From JBBDRW01 sp040905265 (GTDB taxonomy: Bacteria > Bacteroidota > Rhodothermia > Balneolales > Balneolaceae): a DNA stretch of 64,000 bases. The notes under the pieces are model-generated. The model saw only the letters and a list, made by a program, of their open reading frames with translations. It was not told the origin of the DNA and ran no database searches. Shown here piece after piece: positions 18,608 to 26,817 of the stretch. A program made the position numbers and the translations under genes. Location: assembly GCA_040905265.1 (NCBI GenBank), contig JBBDRW010000177.1, positions 7,961 to 71,960 on the forward strand, given 5' to 3'. The stretch's first letter is position 1. Every line of letters starts with the position of its first letter.

Positions 18608-20217
18608 TAATTCAAACGATTCTCCAGAATCAGAAATGGCGGGGTACTCTGCCAGCGATCCCGCCAGGTCTCGTCTACCATAATCGGCCCTTCTGAAAAA
18701 TTACCCAGCAGGATATCCGGCCGGCCATTTCCCGTCCAGTCCGCTACGTCCATGGAGAGCCACCGGCCTGACGTTGCTGCAGGGTGGTGGTAGGGTGTAA
18801 ATGCAGGCCCCCCTTCATTGAGGAAGCTTTCCTCATTCAGAAAGAGAAGAAACCCCTCCCCGGGAGATTGTTCATAGTCTGCAAAATAGGAGATCACTGC
18901 CAGATCAAGCCGGCCATCTCCATTAAAATCCTCCGCTTTTGCATCATATGCCCCGTTAACCGGGTAAAACCACGCCTCCTGAAATTGATCATCTCCTTCA
19001 TTGAGATAGATGTAGACCCCATGATAAGGCTTAAAAACCTTTGAATAATCCGCATTGTCTCCGCTTGTATAGAGGATATCCAAAAGCCCGTCCTCATTGA
19101 AGTCAAGAATACTGAATGAAGTTGAACCTGCAGTCACCTCAAATCGGAGCAGAGTTTGGCGCTCGAAATCTCCGTCTCCCTGGTTCCGAAACAGGTAGAG
19201 GGCCTGGTCAGCCTGGGCACAGAGTGCCACGACATCAGACAGGCCATTCCCGGTATAATCCAGAACCCGGGAACGAATGCAGCCGGGACTGTCGGTCAGA
19301 ATATGTTTTTCACCTTCCCAACCGTCACCGTCACGCTCGAGCCAGAACAGGCCGCCGGCCCGGTGGCCAAACTCATTGATCAGGAGCTCTTTCCGGCCGT
19401 CTCCGGTCAGATCTGCGTATTGTGCCTGGGTCGGCCTGGAGATATCGGTGACCATTCGGGTTTCGGTTCCAAACCTGGCCGAATCGGGATTGAACCGGAC
19501 CTGGCTAACCGAACCGAACGGGCCATCGACCGGATCCATTATTCCCATCTCTGTCAGAATCAGATTCCGCACACCAGACTCGTCCAAACTCTCCGGAATT
19601 CTGATTTCGGATAGAACCGATGCAACCGGTTTACCGCCTGTCCGTTGAAGGTTCGAATCGTATACCTGAAGTTCCGGGCCGCCCGCCTCCCCCAGATAAA
19701 TCAAGCTGTTTCCAGGATCAAGGGCTACAGCAGTAACCCTAGATGGCTCTGGTAACGTATGATCCGGAACCCGAGCCCGAAAAAACAGGGAGTCGGTAAC
19801 AATGCCAGGGCTTTTTTCAGACGGTTCCAGTTCCCGGGGCGCCATCTGCAGATAGTAATTTCGAATTTTCTCCCACTCCGCTTCGCTCACCAGCGGGTCG
19901 GACGGGTAGACATTTTCCGGCAGCCAGGGGCTCGAAGAAGCGGCAAACCCACTCTCTCCGGAGAGGCCCATAAAGGGCCGCATTGCAGGAAGTGTTTCAA
20001 AGCGCCAGACACTCCAGGGCAGAAGTTTCGGATCGGGAAAGGCATGACAGGAGGCACACCAGGTTTCTGAGAGCAATTTTCCCTCCAACAGCTCCGGATC
20101 GGTAATCTCCCCGGTCGTATCAGGTTGATTATTTCGGGTGTGATTCCATACGAGCAGAACTCCTGCAGCAACAAAAACGAACAGGAAGGTAGCTTTAAGG
20201 CTGATTCTCTTCATCAT
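18607..20217 (-). CDS. VCBS-repeat protein with N-terminal cytochrome c motif
   Basis: Exported or membrane-anchored protein of 536 residues combining a haem c site with an FG-GAP propeller. After the hydrophobic segment (about 9-24) comes ETWCASCHAFPDP, a CXXCH haem motif at C54/C57/H58, with Met candidates downstream in LPAMRPFMG. Calcium-loop repeats follow: DLTGDGRKELL, DYTGNGLSDVV, DFNEDGLLDIL, DFNGDGRLDLA and DWTGNGRPDIL. The haem suggests electron transfer outside the inner membrane, perhaps with exported oxidoreductases nearby (inference). It converges with the CRTAC1 gene through a heptanucleotide array. Confidence 0.82.
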   Translation of the reverse strand: MMKRISLKATFLFVFVAAGVLLVWNHTRNNQPDTTGEITDPELLEGKLLSETWCASCHAFPDPKLLPWSVWRFETLPAMRPFMGLSGESGFAASSSPWLPENVYPSDPLVSEAEWEKIRNYYLQMAPRELEPSEKSPGIVTDSLFFRARVPDHTLPEPSRVTAVALDPGNSLIYLGEAGGPELQVYDSNLQRTGGKPVASVLSEIRIPESLDESGVRNLILTEMGIMDPVDGPFGSVSQVRFNPDSARFGTETRMVTDISRPTQAQYADLTGDGRKELLINEFGHRAGGLFWLERDGDGWEGEKHILTDSPGCIRSRVLDYTGNGLSDVVALCAQADQALYLFRNQGDGDFERQTLLRFEVTAGSTSFSILDFNEDGLLDILYTSGDNADYSKVFKPYHGVYIYLNEGDDQFQEAWFYPVNGAYDAKAEDFNGDGRLDLAVISYFADYEQSPGEGFLLFLNEESFLNEGGPAFTPYHHPAATSGRWLSMDVADWTGNGRPDILLGNFSEGPIMVDETWRDRWQSTPPFLILENRLN

Positions 20218-20357
20218 AAACCGTTCATGTGGCAGCTGTTACGATCACTTCAATGGCGATGCAGACAGATAGGACAACAGAAATCTATCGCTGTTCCACA
20301 ATTCAATAGATGTCGTTATGTTACCGTTCTTTTTCAACGTCTCCAAAATCCGAGTCT

Positions 20358-21338
20358 ATGACAAAAAACTGGAACATATCCGAAACTCACTTCCTGAGTT
20401 GTGACTGGGGCACAACCTCCTTCCGGCTGAAACTGGCCCACCGTTCAACCGGCCGTATTGAGACGGCCCTCGAGGATGGCCCCGGCATCCAGGATACGGG
20501 CCACCGTCTGAAAGAGCTTGCAAAGGCACAGGATCGGGAGGCCTGGTTTCTGCAACAGCTTCAAAAACAGATTCAACAGTTGGAAACGATGACGGGTACA
20601 AAACTCGGAGACCTGCCGCTGGTACTGTCCGGCATGGCCTCCTCCAGTATCGGCCTGCGGGAACTCCCTTACGGAACTCTCCCGATGGACCTTTCAGCTC
20701 CCAAACTGCCGGTTGAGCCGATCGTCTGGCCGGACATTCTTCCAAACCCGATACTGTTAGTCTCAGGCCTTCAGTCTGCCGGTAACGATGTAATGAGAGG
20801 AGAGGAGACGGCATTGATTGGTATCGACTCGCTTTATCCCGGCAACAGCCTCTGCATCCTCCCCGGTACTCACAGTAAACACGCAGTCATCGAGAATGGC
20901 AAGCTGATACAGTTTCGCACCTTTATGACCGGGGAGATCTTCGATCTTCTCGGAAAACACTCAATCCTGCGAAATTCAATCTCCAGAGCATCCGGCAGCC
21001 ACGATCCGGAAGTCTTCCGAAAGGGGGTTAGCACTTCTTTGGATAAGCCGCTTCTCCACTCACTCTTTACCATTCGGGCAGAAAATCTTCTGAAAGGGCG
21101 TTCCGGCAGTGATGGATACTCTTTTCTGAGCGGGTTGTTGATCGGAAGCGAACTTCAAGAGTTGTACAAATCGCCCCCGGACAGAGTATTCGTTTCCGGA
21201 AATGGTTCACTGCAAGCCCTCTATTCTACCGCTCTGAAGGAGCTCTCCGTTAAGCACACGGTTCTTCAACCCGACAAAGATCTGGTTGCGGAAGGGCAGA
21301 CAGTACTTTTGAACCGTTTTCTGGAACGGCTTGAATGA
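20358..21338 (+). CDS. dgoK: 2-dehydro-3-deoxygalactonokinase
   Basis: ATP-dependent kinase that makes 2-dehydro-3-deoxy-6-phosphogalactonate, the fourth step of the De Ley-Doudoroff galactose/galactonate route. I chose the ATG at 20358 because the phosphate-binding motif SCDWGTTSFRLKL then falls at the N terminus. The upstream 16 codons look non-coding. Other family features are LPLVLSGMASSSIGLRELPY, GEETALIG, LPGTHSKHAVIENGKL and RVFVSGNG. About 326 residues is the normal length. It converges on the aldolase gene with only 5 bp between stops. Galactose dehydrogenase, lactonase and galactonate dehydratase are not in the window. Confidence 0.9.
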   Translation: MTKNWNISETHFLSCDWGTTSFRLKLAHRSTGRIETALEDGPGIQDTGHRLKELAKAQDREAWFLQQLQKQIQQLETMTGTKLGDLPLVLSGMASSSIGLRELPYGTLPMDLSAPKLPVEPIVWPDILPNPILLVSGLQSAGNDVMRGEETALIGIDSLYPGNSLCILPGTHSKHAVIENGKLIQFRTFMTGEIFDLLGKHSILRNSISRASGSHDPEVFRKGVSTSLDKPLLHSLFTIRAENLLKGRSGSDGYSFLSGLLIGSELQELYKSPPDRVFVSGNGSLQALYSTALKELSVKHTVLQPDKDLVAEGQTVLLNRFLERLE

Positions 21339-21343
21339 CCCCG

Positions 21344-21976
21344 TTAGCGGACAGAAGTTGCAGCTTCTATCGATCTCTTTACCAGCTCCCGGATCTCGGA
21401 GAACCTCCCCTCTGAAATCAACTTTGCAGGAGCAATCCAGGATCCGCCTACAGCTGCAACCAACGGCGATGAGAGATAGTCCGCCAGATTTTCCGGATTT
21501 ACCCCGCTCATGGGAATAAGCTGCAGGCCGGTATGGCCGTACGGGCCCTCCAGGCTTCGGATATAGCCACTTCCACCGAGATGATTTACCGGAAAGAGCT
21601 TCTGGAGCCGGCACCCGATATCCAGAGCTTCTTCGATTTCAGAAGGGGTCGCCACACCCGGTATAAAGAGAAGATCCCTCTTCAGTGCTGCTTCGGTTAC
21701 CGTTCGATTATATCCCGGGGAAAGCCCGAACTGTGCTCCTGCATCAATTGCCCTCTCAACCTGATCTGCCGACAGAATGGTTCCTGCTCCGATCGCCATG
21801 GCAGGAAACTCTTTGGCAATCGCACGAATCGCCTCTTCAGCCGTCCCGGTACGAAAGGTGATTTCCATCACATCAAGCCCGGCCTCCAGGTAAGCTTCGG
21901 CAAGGAGGAGTGCCGGTTCTATACCATCCAGTGTAACGGCAGGCATCAATCTATGTTTAAAAAGCGAGTGAGACAT
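21344..21976 (-). CDS. KDPG/KDPGal aldolase
   Basis: Class I aldolase splitting 2-dehydro-3-deoxy-6-phospho-gluconate or -galactonate into pyruvate and glyceraldehyde-3-phosphate. At 210 residues it is the usual small TIM barrel. Seen motifs are MPAVTLDG, VMEITFRTGTAEEAI (catalytic Glu about residue 38), GAGTILSADQVERAIDAGAQF, FIPGVATPSE and CRLQKLFPVN with the Schiff-base Lys about residue 126. Pairing with DgoK makes the KDPGal specificity (dgoA role) likely, but Eda-type use in the Entner-Doudoroff route cannot be excluded. The gene is convergent with dgoK, so the two are not co-transcribed. Confidence 0.9.
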   Translation of the reverse strand: MSHSLFKHRLMPAVTLDGIEPALLLAEAYLEAGLDVMEITFRTGTAEEAIRAIAKEFPAMAIGAGTILSADQVERAIDAGAQFGLSPGYNRTVTEAALKRDLLFIPGVATPSEIEEALDIGCRLQKLFPVNHLGGSGYIRSLEGPYGHTGLQLIPMSGVNPENLADYLSSPLVAAVGGSWIAPAKLISEGRFSEIRELVKRSIEAATSVR

Positions 21977-22312
21977 GAATCAATCGATATGGTTACAGAG
22001 TAAAACCCACAGCTCAGGGCCAGCGTTCGAAATCAAAAACAAGGTGGTCCCGATCAGGCCTGAAAGCAAGCCTGATTGATGGGCCGCAATTCGTCAATGC
22101 GAGACTGAATTCGAGTTCGGAACCTGTCATTCGGGACCTGCCTGAAATGTGAATATATGTAAATATTTCATGGAAGGCGTCGCATGGATCAATTCGGCGC
22201 TATCAGTCGGAGGTAAAATGGGGAATTAACTTGATTAACCCCCCATAAAGAGATATTCTTCAACGAAAATAAATCTCCTTTCTTTACATTCAACATTCAA
22301 ACAGTATACACC
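21977..22312. other. 336-bp divergent intergenic region between aldolase and ThuA genes
   Basis: No gene is visible. ATCAGGC and GCCTGAT (near 22055-22080) form a short hairpin. The stretch from about 22140 to the ThuA start is AT-rich and probably holds promoters for both divergent genes. I see no match to the LacI operator consensus here. Confidence 0.45.
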
Positions 22313-23074
22313 ATGATGAAACGGACTCTTCCATTTTTGTTATCGTTATCACTATTCATGATCAGTTGCGGTTCCAGTGAAATGACCGGGCAATCCGAAC
22401 CGATGCGGATCCTTTATGTAACCGGTGGTGGTTACCACGATTATGAAGCCCAGGAAGAACTTCTCTCCAGAGAGATCGGTGAACGGCTTTCCGTCGAATG
22501 GACGACCGAATTCGAAGCCGGAAGCGATAATACCGTAAAACTGAGCCGCTTTGAAGACCCGAACTGGCATGAAGGATTTGATGCGGTCATCTACAACATG
22601 TGCTTCGCACCGGTGGATGATAACGAGTATATCGAAGGAATTACAAGTGCCCACCATGAAACCGGGCTCGGTGCCATTTTTCTCCACTGTACCATGCACA
22701 CCTTCCGGGATGCGGAAACGGAGGAGTGGGACCGTTTTATCGGGCTTGATACGTACCATCACGAGCGGCAGCAACGGGAGTTTGAGATCATTCCCATGGA
22801 TACGGAACACCCTGTCATGGACGGATTCCCGTCAGACGGATGGGTCTCCCCACAGGATGAGCTCTACATTATTCGGGATACGTATGAAAACCTGACTCCA
22901 CTCTCCTATGCATACGGCCCTGAAACGGAATCGGATCACATCGTGATGTGGACCAATACCTATGGAAATGCACGGGTCGCGGGCACCACCGCAGGCCATA
23001 ACGATGAAGTTATTGCCGATCCGGTCTATCTGGATTTTGTGGTTAACAGCCTTTATTGGGTAACCGGGCAGTAA
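22313..23074 (+). CDS. ThuA-domain lipoprotein
   Basis: Exported protein of 253 residues with a class I amidotransferase-like ThuA fold. The signal ends with the lipobox FMISCGSS, so it is probably membrane-anchored in the periplasm or at the surface. ThuA features are the early ILYVTGGGYHDYEAQEE, FDAVIYNMCF, GLGAIFLHCTMHTFRD, the HPVMDGFP motif and ARVAGTTAGHNDE near the end. In rhizobia ThuA acts with an oxidoreductase on 3-keto-trehalose. By analogy this one could hydrolyse oxidised glycosides made by an exported Gfo/Idh enzyme such as that at 33075 (inference). An FAD oxidoreductase gene follows on the same strand. Confidence 0.85.
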   Translation: MMKRTLPFLLSLSLFMISCGSSEMTGQSEPMRILYVTGGGYHDYEAQEELLSREIGERLSVEWTTEFEAGSDNTVKLSRFEDPNWHEGFDAVIYNMCFAPVDDNEYIEGITSAHHETGLGAIFLHCTMHTFRDAETEEWDRFIGLDTYHHERQQREFEIIPMDTEHPVMDGFPSDGWVSPQDELYIIRDTYENLTPLSYAYGPETESDHIVMWTNTYGNARVAGTTAGHNDEVIADPVYLDFVVNSLYWVTGQ

Positions 23075-23273
23075 ACCCCGGCCGGATCTTTTTTCTGCCG
23101 TAACGTTTTCGACAGCTTCCGGGCTGCGGTTGAAGAGCCGATGCCCGGAAGATATCATTATACAAACAAGAGGGTATTTTATTCGAACCTGTTCGGATGG
23201 AATGCCCTTTTTTTATTACGCACATTTGTCTCACGGTCCGGACATTAAACAGATAACGAAACAGATACCTGGT

Positions 23274-24752
23274 ATGGATAGAAAAGAGTTTTTGAAACAG
23301 GGAAGTGCAGCAAGCCTCGGCCTGGCAATCGCACCCTTTGGCACAAGGGGCAATCCTGCAGATGAAAAGAGCTCCCGACAGAAGAGGGCTATAGAAAAGC
23401 CGGGTACGCCGAAACGGGTGATTGTAGCCGGCGGAGGGATCGCAGGCCTCTGCTGCGGTTATGAATTGATGATGCTCGGCCATGAGGTAGTGGTACTCGA
23501 CGCAGCGGGACGTTACGGCGGCCATGTTCTGACCGGCCGGGATGGCCTGTCGGACGGCCTCTATGTCGATTTCGGGGCAGAAGGTTTTACCAACCCCTGT
23601 TATGAAAAATTCCGGGAATATGTAAATGAATTTGGCCTGGAGGTCCTCCCGTATCACCATCGGATCAACCGACTGATCAGGTCCGGTGATGAGTACATCA
23701 CAGATGAAGAGCGCTTTTCGAGACAGCACGACCGGGCGGCCGAACTGGGAGGATTTAACGAACGGGAGAAAGAGTATCTCTCATCCAATCCGATCTGGAA
23801 CCTGGAGTCGCTCTATCTCGCTCCCTACTGGGAGAAATTCGACAGTGACTATCAACCGTTTGGCATCGGGCTGGATGACCTGGATTACATCTCCATTGCA
23901 GACGTGTATGAACAGGATGGCGCCTCGCCGGCTGCACGTGCACTGCTGGGCGGCAGTCAGACCTCTGCACTTTTCAAGATCTGGCAATCCTATATTCTTC
24001 ATGTACGAGGGCTTCCAATTCACCACCCGGAATATCTCTACCGATTGAAGGGCGGAAATCAAACCATTACGAATGAGTTTGCACGTAGACTCGGCCCCCG
24101 TCTCCAGCTCGACTGTAAAGTTACAGCTGTCGAACAGGGATCTTCCGGCGTTACCGTTACGTACGAAGAGTTTGGAGAGACCCGGACGATGGATGCGGAC
24201 GCTCTGGCCAACTGCCTGCCGGTGCCCGCATGGAGAAATATAGAGTTTTCACCCGGATTACCGGAAACGAAACAGTACATCATGAACCGTGTCGCCTACT
24301 CCTCCTATCCGAGGATCGCATTTCAGGCGCGGACACGTTTCTGGGAAGAGGATGGACTGCCGATCAACTACTCCTTCGGATCACCGGAACTGAGCAACCT
24401 CTGGGAGATCGCCCAGGAGGTAGATACGCACCGGTCAGTACTGATGGCAACCGGAGCTGCCGGAATTACACCGGAACGGGCACTCGACGCTTTTCGACGC
24501 CTCTATCCTGGTGACAGCTCCCGGATTACCATTGAGCAGACCCTGGTGAAAGACTGGACTCAGGATACGTTTGCTCCAAGCTGTGAGCGGCAATCGTTTC
24601 CAATGGGAACCCTCTCGGACTTCTGGCCCCATATCATGGCCCATTTCGGAAACATCCACTTTGCAGGAGCCTATGCCGACAACAACAACTGGGGGATGGA
24701 AGCTGCCACCAATTCGGCCAACCGGATTGCACAGGCGATAGACCAGGCGTAA
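23274..24752 (+). CDS. Exported FAD-dependent amine-oxidase-like oxidoreductase
   Basis: Flavoprotein of about 492 residues; substrate unknown. The ATG at 23274 starts MDRKEFLKQGSAASLGLAI, a Tat-like leader without the full twin arginine, typical of exported oxidoreductases in this phylum. The longer frame adds 48 unlikely residues. The dinucleotide-binding motif is KRVIVAGGGIAGLCCGYEL, followed by VVVLDAAGRYGGHVLT. The C-terminal FAD motif is IHFAGAYADNNNWGMEAA. This layout is that of the amine oxidase/protoporphyrinogen oxidase superfamily. It lies 199 bp after the ThuA gene in the same direction, so the two may act together, but a shared transcript is not certain. Confidence 0.82.
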   Translation: MDRKEFLKQGSAASLGLAIAPFGTRGNPADEKSSRQKRAIEKPGTPKRVIVAGGGIAGLCCGYELMMLGHEVVVLDAAGRYGGHVLTGRDGLSDGLYVDFGAEGFTNPCYEKFREYVNEFGLEVLPYHHRINRLIRSGDEYITDEERFSRQHDRAAELGGFNEREKEYLSSNPIWNLESLYLAPYWEKFDSDYQPFGIGLDDLDYISIADVYEQDGASPAARALLGGSQTSALFKIWQSYILHVRGLPIHHPEYLYRLKGGNQTITNEFARRLGPRLQLDCKVTAVEQGSSGVTVTYEEFGETRTMDADALANCLPVPAWRNIEFSPGLPETKQYIMNRVAYSSYPRIAFQARTRFWEEDGLPINYSFGSPELSNLWEIAQEVDTHRSVLMATGAAGITPERALDAFRRLYPGDSSRITIEQTLVKDWTQDTFAPSCERQSFPMGTLSDFWPHIMAHFGNIHFAGAYADNNNWGMEAATNSANRIAQAIDQA

Positions 24753-24764
24753 CCTGGCCTGCGC

Positions 24765-24806
24765 CCTCTCTCCTGTCCCCTGTTATCTGTCACCTGTCAC
24801 TCTCAC
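24765..24806. repeat. Heptanucleotide array spanning the PL11 stop codon
   Basis: Units CCTGTCC (24772), CCTGTTA (24779), TCTGTCA (24786), CCTGTCA (24793) and CTCTCAC (24800) follow one another without gaps. The PL11 stop is inside the second unit, and the last residues of that protein (VTGDR) are encoded by the array. Confidence 0.7.
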
Positions 24807-26654
24807 ATCCGGCATCGGGAGTGGGAAATCCATATCGGTAGCAAGATAGAATCCCGGATGTGGTGGCTGGTTATAAGCCGTATTCTGCCAGGCAACCGCC
24901 ACCCGGTAGACAGGATCGTGCATCAGCGTGTAAAGCCTGTATTCCGTCGGAATCGTTGTTGTAAAGACTCGAAGATGTTCATTGTCTTCCGTTCGTAACA
25001 CTACCTCTTCTCTCCAGTCACCGAAGAGGTCAGCCTGAAGATTCGGGTTGGCTTTGGTGCCGTTTACCGAACGGGTTCCCTCGGCTGTCAGCAAATTCTC
25101 ACTGCTGTTGCCGGCAACACTCCATCGGTCGATACTGTTCGAGTTCAGAAGTTCACGGCTTAGCTCTCCGTTCCACCAGATGACATGATTGATCGAGACT
25201 GGAATATCTCCAACAACATTCCCATCAATATCATAGAGGCCGAGCCCTCCGGAGGCCCAAAACTTGAAGCCAGGCCTCTCCGGGTCCAGTTCAGCGGCAA
25301 CCCCGCGTCCCACATCCCCGTTCTCCTCCACATAGATGAGCATCTCGCCGCTGTCGGCGTGCCGGAGAGAGACTCCCGGCTCCTGCTCCTCGTGTGGCAT
25401 AAAGATCTTGGGAATCGGATCTCCCTTCACCATTTGGGTGACATGCAGGGCATCTCCGTGGCCCAGGCCGGTCGTATGGAGCCCGGAGCCGTCACTTGCA
25501 ATGACTACCGATCCGTAGATGATATCGTGACGGCCGTCTCCGTTCGCATCGGCTACTGACAACTGATGGTTTCCCTGGCTTCTCCATTCAGGGAGATTGT
25601 ATTCCGGATCATCCGTATCAAATACCCACCGCCGGGAAAGTTCACCATCTCTCCAGTCCCAGGCAGCCACTACCATTCTTGTATAGTATCCCCTGGCAAA
25701 GATAGCACTGGGCCGTTCACCATCCAGATAGGCGACTCCGGCCAGAAACCGATCCACCCGGTTGCCGTAGGTATCGCCCCATGCTCCGACATCTCCCCGG
25801 ACAGGAGTATACACTGCGGTCTGAAGCTCCTCACCGTTCCGTCCGTCGAAAACGGTCAAATACTCAGGGCCTTCCAGAATATACCCCGAACTGTTCCGGT
25901 AGATCGCCTCATGATCCGCATCTGCTGCCGGGCCGCTCTGCAGATACCGGCCAGTGCCGTCCCGGGTTCCGGGTGCTGTCTTCACCATCAGTTCACTCGT
26001 TCCATTGCCGTCAAAATCGTAAACCATAAACTGGGTGTAGTGGGCGCCCGCACGAATATTTGGCCCGAGATCCACCCGCCAAAGCTGTTCTCCATCCAGG
26101 GTATAGGCATCCAGATAGACATTGTCAGTCGTTCCGGATTGCGAGTTATCTTTAGCGTTGGAAGGATCCCACTTGACGATGATTTCATACCGGCCGTCAC
26201 CGGTCAGATCTCCTGTCGATGCATCATTCGGATGGTAGCTCCCGCCGTGTTCCCCATCTGCAGGCCGGTTCAGCGGGATATCGAAATAGGCCGCATGATC
26301 CCCCTCCAGGCGGTTCAGGACAATCGCTTCACGGCTTTTAGCCAGCTCACTGCCGTCAATAACAGCCGAAACACGAAATGTTCTACCGGCCAACCCTCCC
26401 TCCATATCGAATTGAGTCGCACCAAAGACGGGTTCCGTGGTTATTCTCTCTTCGCCCTGATAAACATGAAACCCGGTGTCATACGGTTCACTTCCCAGAA
26501 GCCGCCAGGAAAGCTGCACCCCCTCCTCCTGTTGAATGGCGATCAGGCCCCGGTCGAGCTGTTCCACCTGCCTGGTCTGGGAGAGTCCGGTGAGCGTTAC
26601 GGTGAAGGTAAAGAGCAGAGTTAGAGCCAAATATCGCATAACCGAATCGTTCAT
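24783..26654 (-). CDS. Rhamnogalacturonan lyase, polysaccharide lyase family 11
   Basis: Exported lyase that cuts the rhamnose-galacturonate backbone of rhamnogalacturonan I by beta-elimination. I suggest the ATG at 26654 (MNDSVMRYLALTLLF); 26639 is equally possible, and the longer frame adds non-signal residues. The N-terminal domain has VEQLDRGLIAIQ and the hallmark PL11 propeller motif STGDLTGDGRYEIIVKWDPS. Repeated calcium loops (DFDGNGTSELMVK, DANGDGRHDIIYG) and FGDWREEVVLR with HDPVYRVAVAWQN at the C terminus complete the fold. About 620 residues is normal for the family. It lies 163 bp after the lacI-family gene. Type I rhamnogalacturonan carries (arabino)galactan side chains, so the substrate fits the GH set at 0-16 kb. 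Confidence 0.92.
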   Translation of the reverse strand: MNDSVMRYLALTLLFTFTVTLTGLSQTRQVEQLDRGLIAIQQEEGVQLSWRLLGSEPYDTGFHVYQGEERITTEPVFGATQFDMEGGLAGRTFRVSAVIDGSELAKSREAIVLNRLEGDHAAYFDIPLNRPADGEHGGSYHPNDASTGDLTGDGRYEIIVKWDPSNAKDNSQSGTTDNVYLDAYTLDGEQLWRVDLGPNIRAGAHYTQFMVYDFDGNGTSELMVKTAPGTRDGTGRYLQSGPAADADHEAIYRNSSGYILEGPEYLTVFDGRNGEELQTAVYTPVRGDVGAWGDTYGNRVDRFLAGVAYLDGERPSAIFARGYYTRMVVAAWDWRDGELSRRWVFDTDDPEYNLPEWRSQGNHQLSVADANGDGRHDIIYGSVVIASDGSGLHTTGLGHGDALHVTQMVKGDPIPKIFMPHEEQEPGVSLRHADSGEMLIYVEENGDVGRGVAAELDPERPGFKFWASGGLGLYDIDGNVVGDIPVSINHVIWWNGELSRELLNSNSIDRWSVAGNSSENLLTAEGTRSVNGTKANPNLQADLFGDWREEVVLRTEDNEHLRVFTTTIPTEYRLYTLMHDPVYRVAVAWQNTAYNQPPHPGFYLATDMDFPLPMPDVRVTGDR

Positions 26655-26770
26655 GAGAAAAGAGAGTTTTTGTGCCATAAAGCGACAGCCGGTACTTGCA
26701 GAAAGATCCTGGCACTGTCCCATTTGTGAATCCCAAAGTAGTAAATATCGACCAAAAAAGAGAAGCCTTT

Positions 26771-26784
26771 CAGGAGTCTGTCGG
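26771..26784. repeat. Dispersed motif CAGGAGTCTGTCGG (possible transposon end relic)
   Basis: The 14-mer recurs in reverse at 49144-49157 and 57539-57552 and, with two changes, at about 50543-50557. After this copy comes TCTACTGTGGCTGCGCC, which also follows the 50543 copy (TCTACTGTGGCGGTGCC). The similarity thus extends beyond the core and suggests a decayed mobile element end. Confidence 0.5.
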
Positions 26785-26817
26785 ATTTCCGTCGAATCTA
26801 CTGTGGCTGCGCCAACT

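Noticed and set aside
25566..26624. Long plus-strand open frame (352 codons) opposite the PL11 gene
   Set aside because: It is antisense to an intact PL11 lyase with full family motifs, and its translation has no recognisable domain and an odd composition. It is a shadow frame.
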